Part shown: piece after piece, positions 26,948 to 34,415 of the stretch
Layout: the number at the start of each line of letters is the position of its first letter
Numbering within the stretch: the stretch's first letter is position 1
NCBI GenBank assembly: GCA_000146855.1
Contig: GL405246.1
Location: 1,009,269-1,052,082 of the forward strand
DNA from: [Eubacterium] yurii subsp. margaretiae ATCC 43715
Lineage (GTDB): Bacteria > Bacillota > Clostridia > Peptostreptococcales > Filifactoraceae
Reading direction: 5' to 3'
Length of the DNA: 42,814 nucleotides
Notes under the pieces: model-generated
The model's database searches: none
What the model was told of the DNA's origin: nothing
What the model saw: only the letters and a program-made list of their open reading frames with translations
Position numbers and translations under genes: made by a program

Positions 26948-28762
26948 TTGAATTTTTTTAATTTTTTGTCTTTAATTGGTGGGTTAGCATTATTCTTATA
27001 TGGTATGGAAGTTCTTGGAGAGGGTTTGTCAAAACTTACAGGAGGTAAGTTAGAGAAAATACTTGAAAAATTGACAAGCAATCCTATTAAGGCAATACTT
27101 TTAGGTGCAGGAGTCACTGCGGTGATACAAAGCTCATCAGCAACTACAGTAATGGTTGTAGGTCTGGTAAATTCTAGTGTTATGAAGTTACAACAGGCTG
27201 TTGGTGTAATAATGGGCGCAAATATAGGTACTACATTTACATCATGGATACTGAGTCTTACAGGCATTCAAAGTGACAGTTTTTTCATTCAGATGATAAA
27301 ACCGAATAATTTTTCACCTATAGTAGCAATAATAGGTGTAGGTATGATTCTTTTTTCAAAGAAGGAAAAAAAGAGAAACATAGGAAAGATAATGATAGGC
27401 TTTGCCATACTTATGTTCGGTATGGAATCAATGAGTAGCTCTGTAGAGCCACTAGCAGATATACCTGAGTTTAGAGAATTGTTTGTAATGTTTGAAAATC
27501 CTATTTTGGGTATGTTGGTTGGACTTGTGCTTACATCTCTTATTCAATCATCATCGGCATCGGTTGGTATATTACAAGCACTATGTATGACAGGTACTGT
27601 TACATTTGCATCAGCTATACCTATAATCCTAGGACAAAACATAGGCACTTGTGTTACTGCAATAATATCAGCAATAGGAGTAGGAAAAAACGGTAAAAGA
27701 GCAGCCTGTATACATCTTTACTTCAACTTACTGGGTACTATGCTATTTCTAGTAGTATTCTACGCACTCAATGCAATTTTTAAATTTTCATTTATGCCAC
27801 ATGCAGCTACTGCTGTAGATATAGCTATCGTCCATTCAACATTTAATATCTTTGCTACCATCTGTCTATTCCCATTGAGAGGTTTATTGTTGAAATTAGC
27901 AACAATTACAATAAAAATCGATGAAGAGGAAGATGCAGAAAAGACTAAGTTTGAAAAAAATATAGCCTTACTTGATGAATTATTCTTGGAAAGACCGGCT
28001 TTTGCCCTGGAACAATGCGATCATGTAGTAAATGCAATGGCACAGCTTGCAAAAAAATGTATATTCAGGAGTGTTGAAATAGTAAAAAACTATACTGAAG
28101 AAAACTTTGAAAAAATAAAATCTATGGAAAAAGATACAGACTCTTATGATGATGCAATAAGCACTTATCTGGTAAAATTAAGTACAAAGGACTTGGCTGA
28201 TAATAATAGAAAGTATATAAATGTATTATTTCATATGATAGGTCATCTTGAGCGTATGACAGATCATGCCTTAAATGTTGCAGAGAGTGCAAAATCATTC
28301 AATGAAAAGGGAATGGTTCTAACTCCTGATGCATACAAAGAAATAGATGTGTATGGAAAGGCTATACAGGATATAGTAGATAAGTCAGTTCATTGTCTCC
28401 AAGATAAGGATTTGGATTTAGCAAAGGATATCGAGCCTTTGGAAGAGTTGGTTGATAATCTTACTAAAGAACTAAAAGACAGACATATCAAAAGACTTAC
28501 AAAAAATCAATGTAGCGTGGATGCTGGTTTTGTATGGACAGATTGGATGACTGACTTTGAAAGAATTTCAGATCACTGTAGCAATATTGCGCTTTCTGTA
28601 ATTGAAACAACTAAGAATGATGCAAATATGCACGAGTATATTGAACATCTCAAGAAAGAAAAAATGGTTTGTTCATGGAGAAATATAACATTTACAAGGA
28701 ACAATATCAATTACCTTCGGAATTTAGTGCATAATAAATCTATAAAAATAAAAAACTCTTAA
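26948..28762 (+). CDS. Na/Pi cotransporter family protein with PhoU-like domain
   Basis: A sodium/phosphate symporter-like membrane protein of 604 residues. Two inverted transport repeats carry the family motif: VIQSSSATTVM followed by GANIGTT, and LIQSSSASVGI followed by GQNIGTC. About eight hydrophobic segments end near residue 320. From about 345 onward the protein is cytoplasmic, helical and PhoU-like. This NptA/YjbB-type architecture is linked with phosphate export or uptake; direction cannot be read from sequence. The start is TTG 26948 with GGAGG at 26936-26940. A terminator whose stem includes the stop codon ends the gene. Confidence 0.92.
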   Translation: MNFFNFLSLIGGLALFLYGMEVLGEGLSKLTGGKLEKILEKLTSNPIKAILLGAGVTAVIQSSSATTVMVVGLVNSSVMKLQQAVGVIMGANIGTTFTSWILSLTGIQSDSFFIQMIKPNNFSPIVAIIGVGMILFSKKEKKRNIGKIMIGFAILMFGMESMSSSVEPLADIPEFRELFVMFENPILGMLVGLVLTSLIQSSSASVGILQALCMTGTVTFASAIPIILGQNIGTCVTAIISAIGVGKNGKRAACIHLYFNLLGTMLFLVVFYALNAIFKFSFMPHAATAVDIAIVHSTFNIFATICLFPLRGLLLKLATITIKIDEEEDAEKTKFEKNIALLDELFLERPAFALEQCDHVVNAMAQLAKKCIFRSVEIVKNYTEENFEKIKSMEKDTDSYDDAISTYLVKLSTKDLADNNRKYINVLFHMIGHLERMTDHALNVAESAKSFNEKGMVLTPDAYKEIDVYGKAIQDIVDKSVHCLQDKDLDLAKDIEPLEELVDNLTKELKDRHIKRLTKNQCSVDAGFVWTDWMTDFERISDHCSNIALSVIETTKNDANMHEYIEHLKKEKMVCSWRNITFTRNNINYLRNLVHNKSIKIKNS

Positions 28763-28790
28763 CATTTTAATATCATCTGTTAAGAGTTTT
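28752..28790 (+). terminator. Terminator overlapping the Na/Pi gene stop codon
   Basis: A perfect 13-pair stem, AAAACTCTTAACA at 28752-28764 with TGTTAAGAGTTTT at 28778-28790, followed by GTGTTTTTT. The stop codon TAA (28760-28762) is part of the left arm. Confidence 0.85.
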
Positions 28791-28810
28791 GTGTTTTTTA
28801 TAAATTATAT

Positions 28811-29039
28811 ACTCAACTTTCCCACTAAAATTTTCTTAATTTTAGTTGAAATTTAAATAGTTATTGATTTTTTAATACACTACTTGACACAGAATTTTCT
28901 GAATGATATTTATTGTAATTTGCACATTTATTAAAAAAATGAAAACACTGAAAAAACTATGTCAAGTATAATTTGGTATTTTTAAAACATACTCAAATTT
29001 CAATATCTTTAATGTGTTTTTCATGTGGGAAAGTTGAGT
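28811..29039. mobile_element. MITE-like element, 229 bp with 15-bp terminal inverted repeats
   Basis: The ends are exact inverted repeats: ACTCAACTTTCCCAC at 28811-28825 and GTGGGAAAGTTGAGT at 29025-29039. TATAT flanks both sides (28806-28810 and 29040-29044), consistent with a target-site duplication, though weak evidence in AT-rich DNA. Further paired blocks lie at matching distances from each end: TTGAAATTT (28846-28854, 28995-29003) and TACTTGACA (28881-28889, 28960-28968). The whole element is therefore a degenerate palindrome able to fold as one long hairpin. No coding frame is present. It sits between the Na/Pi terminator and the stop of the thioredoxin-like gene. I do not recognise the parent insertion sequence. 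Confidence 0.8.
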
Positions 29040-29050
29040 TATATAGAAAT

Positions 29051-29308
29051 TTATAGAGCATCATCCAATACTTTTTTTACTATTTCTTTTGTTGGTGCGC
29101 CTTCAAAAACTTTTTCGCTGTCTGCATAAAAAGTAGGAACATAGTAAAAATTCACATCTACCAATTTTTCCTGTTCATCATCTATATCTATCTTTTGTAT
29201 GTCAAGTTCCTTATACTTGGGATTTTCTTCAAACAATTCTTCAAGCCATTTACTTGCATTGTTACAATGTGGACACCATGATGCTTTAAACATTCTTATT
29301 TTCTTCAT
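29051..29308 (-). CDS. Small thioredoxin/glutaredoxin-like protein
   Basis: An 85-residue redox protein with a CPHC active site (C12-C15, in ASWCPHCNNA) and the cis-proline strand VPTFY (P58), both marks of the thioredoxin fold. The minimal length suggests a glutaredoxin-like or NrdH-like small thioredoxin; the partner is unknown. I chose the ATG at 29308, which has GGAGG at 29316-29320 upstream; the open frame extends 22 codons further without a site. The MITE-like element begins 12 bases past its stop codon, so transcription of this gene runs straight into the element. Confidence 0.85.
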   Translation of the reverse strand: MKKIRMFKASWCPHCNNASKWLEELFEENPKYKELDIQKIDIDDEQEKLVDVNFYYVPTFYADSEKVFEGAPTKEIVKKVLDDAL

Positions 29309-29659
29309 CTTATCTCCTCCAATTATTTTGAAAATTATATCTTGTAGATACCTAAAAAAATCATTAATAAACAAAAAACACTAATGAATATTTATGTATA
29401 AAAGTTATTATTTTTAATGTAAATTTACAATAACTATAATGATGAATAAAAGTGGTAGATTAAAGAGTGTTTTAAATGTCTAAAACAAGTATGATATCAG
29501 CATTTAAAGTTTAAAAAATATATATTGAAAGTTTTATAAAAAAAGCGTATAATATACTAAAAGTTACAAAACGATTACAAATAGAGATTTCAGTATTAAA
29601 AATAAATATATTAATATTAAATTAACTATAATACATATTATGTAAGAAAAGAGAATTTT
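29309..29659. other. Divergent intergenic region before holA
   Basis: An AT-rich region between the minus-strand thioredoxin-like gene and plus-strand holA. Apart from the holA promoter I see no gene, RNA or repeat. Confidence 0.4.
29525..29553 (+). promoter_or_regulatory. Promoter of holA
   Basis: TTGAAA at 29525-29530 and TATAAT at 29548-29553 with a 17-base spacer. The predicted leader is about 100 bases. Confidence 0.6.
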
Positions 29660-30694
29660 ATGAGTGATAGTGATTTGTTAAAAGATTTATCAGACAAATT
29701 TTTTGATGTATGTTTGGTTTATGGTGAAGAAAGATATGAGATAGAAAAATTTATAGAAAATATGAAAGAAAGTCTTTCTGAAAGTTTTAGACAACTGAAC
29801 TTTATATCTGTAGATTCAGAGTATGATGTTGAAACAAATATAGATTTTTTAATAAATTCTTGTGAATCAGTCCCTTTTATGGATGAAAAAAGAGTGGTGC
29901 TTGTAAAAAATTCTAATTTATTTCAGACATCAACAACTAAGATTTATTCTAATGATGATATTATAAAACTTAAGAATTATCTTGAAAATCCTCTGCAAAG
30001 TACCAGACTTGTATTTGCTCCTACTAAGGTTGATAAGAGAAGTGAACTATATAAACTAATTAATAAAAAATATGAGGTAATAAACTGTGACAGGCTGGAT
30101 AAAATCAGTTTTTCAAGGTGGGTTTCAAACAGGTTTAAGGAAAAAAATATCACAATAGACAATCATACTAAGGATTATTTTATACAAAGATGCGGATATT
30201 TGAATAAAGATTCTCAGGTAATGCTTTTGGATGTAGAAAGTGAAATAGAAAAACTTAGAGTAAATAAGACTCAAAAGAATTTAAGTATAGAAGATATAGA
30301 AAAGCTAAATTTGCTTATTGAAGAAAACAATGTCTTCAAATACATTGATTATTTGTTTTCTAAAGACATAGAGAAAGTCTATAATACTACAAAACAGATA
30401 ATATTTTCGTTTAACTCCATATTAGTTCTTTCCTTAATAGGTAGACAAATATCCTTACTTATGAAAATTTATATTTTAAGAAAAAACGGATGTTCTCAGG
30501 AAAGTATAGCAAAAATTCTATCTTTACAGGCGTTTGTTATAAAAAAAGATATGATACAGCTAAAAAAATATACTTTTGATGAGCTCTTATCGCTTTACAA
30601 TTTATGTAGTGAACTGGATTACAGGATAAAAAAAGGACTTATAAAAGATAGCATAGGATTAGAAGTAATGGTAAATAAAATTTGTAAAAATTAA
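29660..30694 (+). CDS. holA: DNA polymerase III subunit delta
   Basis: The clamp-loader wrench subunit (YqeN type), 344 residues. Family features are an N-terminal VYGEERYEIEKF strand-helix (about 19-30), a central DEKRVVLVKNSN region (about 75-86), LVFAPTKVDKRSELYK (about 116-131), and the helical C-terminal collar domain with ENNVFKYIDYLF (about 220-231). The match is by overall pattern rather than a catalytic motif, since delta has no ATPase site. The ribosome site before the ATG is weak. rpsT, which often follows holA in Firmicutes, is absent here; a terminator-like hairpin and the pilus operon come next. Confidence 0.88.
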   Translation: MSDSDLLKDLSDKFFDVCLVYGEERYEIEKFIENMKESLSESFRQLNFISVDSEYDVETNIDFLINSCESVPFMDEKRVVLVKNSNLFQTSTTKIYSNDDIIKLKNYLENPLQSTRLVFAPTKVDKRSELYKLINKKYEVINCDRLDKISFSRWVSNRFKEKNITIDNHTKDYFIQRCGYLNKDSQVMLLDVESEIEKLRVNKTQKNLSIEDIEKLNLLIEENNVFKYIDYLFSKDIEKVYNTTKQIIFSFNSILVLSLIGRQISLLMKIYILRKNGCSQESIAKILSLQAFVIKKDMIQLKKYTFDELLSLYNLCSELDYRIKKGLIKDSIGLEVMVNKICKN

Positions 30695-30819
30695 TCTTAA
30701 ATCTTAAATAAATTCAAACTAAAATAAATTAATCTTAAAGAAAAATAAAAAAATTAAGAAAAATTAAAAATTTTTCGTTGATATTTCAATAAAAATTCAA
30801 TATTCTTAAAATAAATTTA

Positions 30820-30851
30820 AAAAAATTTCTATTTTATTGTAGAAATTTTTT
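30820..30851 (+). terminator. Terminator-like hairpin between holA and pilM
   Basis: A 12-pair stem, AAAAAATTTCTA at 30820-30831 with TAGAAATTTTTT at 30840-30851, eight-base loop, followed by GTTTTT. It is AT-rich, so moderate in strength, and its A/T symmetry allows action on either strand. Confidence 0.6.
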
Positions 30852-30930
30852 GTTTTTGTGATAAGATATATTAAACTTAATTTAAGGAAGTGGAATTTTA
30901 AAAAATATAAATTATAAAAGAGGTGTTTTT

Positions 30931-32085
30931 ATGGCCTTAGGTAAAAAATCTAATAAGAAATCAGACGGTATGATGTCAAAAGATTTAGGAAGTATATTTA
31001 AAAAGAAATCTTCACCAGCTAAGAAAAAAAGAGGTAAGTCAAAAACTTTTATTTCCTTGGATATTGGAAGTAGCGATATAAAGATGGTCGCAGGAAATTA
31101 TAATAATGACGACATAGAAATATTGTCTTTCGATTCAATCAAACAGGAAAAGGGAGTATGCGTAGCAGGTGTTGTAAATAATGAAAATGCGGTTACTGAA
31201 TATCTGTCTAACTTGGTAAGAAGATCAAGGGTAAAGGAAAGAGATGTAATTGTCAGTGTTGATACACCTGAAATAATGAGAAGAGAAATGGTAATACCGG
31301 CGATGGAGGAAAAACTCATCTTAAGTACAGTAAGGTTTGAAATAAGTGAGTTTTTGCCTATAGATATCGACAAGTATATAATTCAGTATTCAGAGATAGA
31401 TCGTTATGTTGAAAATGATACTGAAAAGATAAATGTAATGATATATGCATTTCCTGAGATTGCCGCAAGACAGTATTTTGATATAGTAAGATCTGCAGGA
31501 CTCAATCCTGTAGCCTTAGACATTCAGTCAAACTGTATTAGAAAACTGTTATATAATAGGAATATAAATAATTATTCTCTTAGAGATCAAACAGTAGCTA
31601 TAATTGACATAGGTAATGAAAGTATGAATCTTACTATTATTAAAAATGGAAGACATGAGTTTAACAGAATGGTAAGAGGCAATGTTTCAATATCAAGTGT
31701 ATTTGTTGAAAATGGTATATGTTCTGAGTCAAATGTAGATAATATAATTGACAGATATACAAATCAGAACTTGTTTACAACAAACTTAGGAATGGATGAA
31801 CTTAGAATACAAGAAAGTATAATATCGCTTGTTGATATATGGATAGCTGATATATTAAAACTTTTCCAATATTATACAAGTAGAAGCAACAAGAACAGTA
31901 TAGATAGAATATTTATCTATGGTGGTGGATCAAGAATTAAAAATGTGGATCATTATATAGGTACAAGGATAGGGATACCAACAAATACTATTGAGTCTAT
32001 ACAAGGTGTTAAGTTCCCGCCTTCAGCTAGAAATAGAGAATTGGCAAAATATATAAACTGTATCAGTGCCATAATTGAAAAGTAG
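30931..32085 (+). CDS. pilM: Type IV pilus assembly protein PilM
   Basis: An actin-like ATPase-fold protein that forms a cytoplasmic ring with PilN's tail in type IV pilus machines. The 384-residue protein has a Lys/Ser-rich N-terminal extension of about 38 residues, then the fold's phosphate-1 motif FISLDIGSSDIKM (about 40-52), AIIDIGNESMNLTII (about 223-237) and the adenosine motif IFIYGGGSRIKN (about 329-340). GAGGTG is six bases before the ATG. It opens a pil operon of five genes; the ATPases PilB/PilT, PilC and the pilins are not in the window. Confidence 0.92.
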   Translation: MALGKKSNKKSDGMMSKDLGSIFKKKSSPAKKKRGKSKTFISLDIGSSDIKMVAGNYNNDDIEILSFDSIKQEKGVCVAGVVNNENAVTEYLSNLVRRSRVKERDVIVSVDTPEIMRREMVIPAMEEKLILSTVRFEISEFLPIDIDKYIIQYSEIDRYVENDTEKINVMIYAFPEIAARQYFDIVRSAGLNPVALDIQSNCIRKLLYNRNINNYSLRDQTVAIIDIGNESMNLTIIKNGRHEFNRMVRGNVSISSVFVENGICSESNVDNIIDRYTNQNLFTTNLGMDELRIQESIISLVDIWIADILKLFQYYTSRSNKNSIDRIFIYGGGSRIKNVDHYIGTRIGIPTNTIESIQGVKFPPSARNRELAKYINCISAIIEK

Positions 32086-32096
32086 GGAGTGATAGT

Positions 32097-32755
32097 ATGG
32101 AATTAAATTTTTTAACCCGTTTTTAGTTTCAAAAAGAGAAAAGAAAACCGGTGGTAGCGGCGGTGGAGGAGGATTATCATTTATCTCCATCTTAATTACA
32201 GCCATTGTTATAATAGCATTAGTAGCGTATGCTGTGTACAGTATAACTTCAATACAGCTTGCTGAAAAAACTATAGTTGATTTACAACAACAACTTAACG
32301 ATCCTACGTTTGCGAAACAATTAAAAGAAGCACAAAAGAAGGAAGAAGAAATAGCAAGTATTCAAGCTGAAAGAGCTTTTCTTGAAAAAGTTGATATAGG
32401 TATAAAAGATATAGATACAGTTACAACAAATCTGTTGAGTCTTATAGCCAAAAATATTACTAGCGATTTATACCTTACTGATATAGATGTTAAACTTAAC
32501 GAAATTACACTTACAGGTAAATCAAAATCTAAGTTAAGTATTGCTCAATTTGAGTACAATATAAGAACATCTGAACTTTTTGACAATATCTATGTAGATT
32601 CAATCAAATTAGAAGAGGAAACAAAAGCTTATGATTTTGTTATAAAGTTTACTGCAAAGAAGGAAGCGTATCAAGGTAGTGCTAAACCTGCAAATGCAGC
32701 AAAAACCGGAAATGCAAAACAACCTGCAAATAACGGTACAAAGGGGGGTAAATAG
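32097..32755 (+). CDS. pilN: PilN-like pilus assembly protein, 5' end frameshifted at a T6 run
   Basis: The ATG at 32097 has GGGAGTGA upstream, 11 bases after pilM, but reads only nine codons before TAG at 32124-32126. One base out of frame, the sequence continues as KFFNPFLVSKREKKTGG, a Gly-rich stretch, a membrane segment (FISILITAIVIIALVAYAV) and the PilN periplasmic domain to 32755. The two frames join in TTTTTT at 32108-32113, codons AAT TTT TTA. With a one-base backward shift the protein starts MELNF(F/L)NPFLVSKREKK, as expected for PilN. Without it, the first start in the main frame is GTG 32234, inside the membrane segment. The cause may be a sequencing or real one-T deletion, or slippage. 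It ends directly at the next gene's ATG. Confidence 0.8.
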
Positions 32756-34363
32756 ATGAAAATTACAAGTAGAGATAAGAAACTTCTTTTAGGGATATTT
32801 CTTATATTAGTTTGTGCACTGTACTATCAGTTCTTTTTTACTCCTCAAAATGCCAAGTTAACTGAGCTTAAACAACAAAGCGAGGACTTAAATACAAGGC
32901 TAATAAATGGACAAGCAAAGATTCAAAAAATTAAGATTCTAAATAAAAATTTGGAAGATGAAAAGAAAAAAATATTAAAGATTGCTCAAAAATATCTTGT
33001 AAAAGTTAAACAAGAAGATATAATATTGATGATAAATGAATTTGAAAATAAGAGTTCTGTGGGAATTGAAGAAATAACATTTACAGATCCTGAAGATAAG
33101 GGTATAATATTACCAGCAGATGAAAAGCCAAAGGATGGATCTGCAGATGCAAATCAAGCTACAGATGCAAGTCAACAACAAGCAGATAGTAGTGCTGAAC
33201 AACCTTCTGAAACAAATCAAGAAGGTGGAGAGACTTCAACAGAACCTGCTAAACCTGACCTTAGCAATATAGATCTTACAGTTGCCAAGATAAAATTTAA
33301 GGGAACTTATACAGATTTGGCAAGTTTGATAAAATTGGTTGATGAAAACAGTAAGAATATAGTATCAAATGAGCTTAAGATTAAAAAGAAGAATGTTGAA
33401 GACCAAAAGGAATATCTATTCTTAAAATCAAAGGGAAAGACAAATCTTAGTGATGAATATATAGAAGGAGACTTGGAGCTTAGATTCTTCAGAATATCTT
33501 CTATAGAAAAATATGTTCCTACTCCAGACAGCAAGCTTAAGGCTCCGCTTGTAAGCAAATCAACTAAGAGAACACCTGTAACAGGATATGACTGGGCTGC
33601 AGTTGCAATTATAACTTTCAACAGCACGACAGGTGAAGTAATAAATACTGTTACTAGAAATGAATTCGGAGTATTTGATTATTCAAATAGTTCAGGAAGT
33701 TCTTCAGGTTCAGGAGGATCTTCAAGTTCAGGTAGTGGAGTATCATCAGGTACAGGCGGTGTCGTAGAGCCACCTAAGTCAAATGCAGTGGTAAAACCTG
33801 TACAACCGGCTCCTGCTCCTGTATTTAATAAGCCGAAAAATGTTGAGCCACAAGTACCTGTAAAAGACTTCGTTTCTTATACTACACCTATAGAACTTGT
33901 GAGATTTGACTCTCTAGCAGATTTCTTTGGTAGAGGAGAAAATGCTGGAGATACTGTTACTCTAGGTATGGATGAAATATCAAGCAAGAAATATAAGATA
34001 ATTAAAAATGTAATTAACTTTGCTAAAAATTCACCTATAGGAAATAGAGCGGTATTTGATGTAACTAAAAAGGATATCAAATTAAATGAAAAACCTGAAA
34101 ATATACAACTTAATATCTATACTGCTAATCCGGTTGAATATGAAGTAGGTCTTGTATTTTCAGATAAGGAAGGAAAGAAATATATACCATTTAGCAAAAG
34201 ACTTTCTTTCACAGGATGGGAAAAGATAGAATTGACTCCAAATACAGTTTTATTCCCTGCCACATTGGAAGGAATATACTTTAGAAGAGCTAATGAAAGT
34301 GCTCCTTTAAATAGTGAAGTATATATTGACAATTTAAGTGCGGTTTATGTACAAAAAAGATAG
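32756..34363 (+). CDS. pilO: PilO-like pilus assembly protein with extra C-terminal domain
   Basis: A 535-residue membrane protein in the pilO position. The N-terminus has one membrane segment (LLLGIFLILVCALYYQFFF, about 10-28), a coiled coil (about 33-80) and a ferredoxin-like periplasmic domain typical of PilO, interrupted by an acidic Gln/Ser/Glu-rich insert (about 120-168). After about residue 300 come a Ser/Gly linker (SSGSSSGSGGSSSSGSG, about 306-322), a Pro-rich stretch and then about 170 residues that look all-beta, ending in EVYIDNLSAVYVQ, a jelly-roll-like carbohydrate-binding-module ending. Ordinary PilO is about 200 residues, so this is a fusion or elaborated form. ATG follows the pilN stop with no gap, with an AAAGGGGGG site before it. 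PilO identity rests on position and architecture. Confidence 0.7.
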   Translation: MKITSRDKKLLLGIFLILVCALYYQFFFTPQNAKLTELKQQSEDLNTRLINGQAKIQKIKILNKNLEDEKKKILKIAQKYLVKVKQEDIILMINEFENKSSVGIEEITFTDPEDKGIILPADEKPKDGSADANQATDASQQQADSSAEQPSETNQEGGETSTEPAKPDLSNIDLTVAKIKFKGTYTDLASLIKLVDENSKNIVSNELKIKKKNVEDQKEYLFLKSKGKTNLSDEYIEGDLELRFFRISSIEKYVPTPDSKLKAPLVSKSTKRTPVTGYDWAAVAIITFNSTTGEVINTVTRNEFGVFDYSNSSGSSSGSGGSSSSGSGVSSGTGGVVEPPKSNAVVKPVQPAPAPVFNKPKNVEPQVPVKDFVSYTTPIELVRFDSLADFFGRGENAGDTVTLGMDEISSKKYKIIKNVINFAKNSPIGNRAVFDVTKKDIKLNEKPENIQLNIYTANPVEYEVGLVFSDKEGKKYIPFSKRLSFTGWEKIELTPNTVLFPATLEGIYFRRANESAPLNSEVYIDNLSAVYVQKR

Positions 34364-34415
34364 TATTTAATGCTAATATATAATAATTTAAATTATGTAA
34401 ATGGTTGGGATAAAT

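Noticed and set aside
32234..32755. pilN taken as a 173-residue protein from GTG 32234
   Set aside because: This start lies inside the predicted membrane segment and has no ribosome site; the real start is almost surely ATG 32097 with a frame change.
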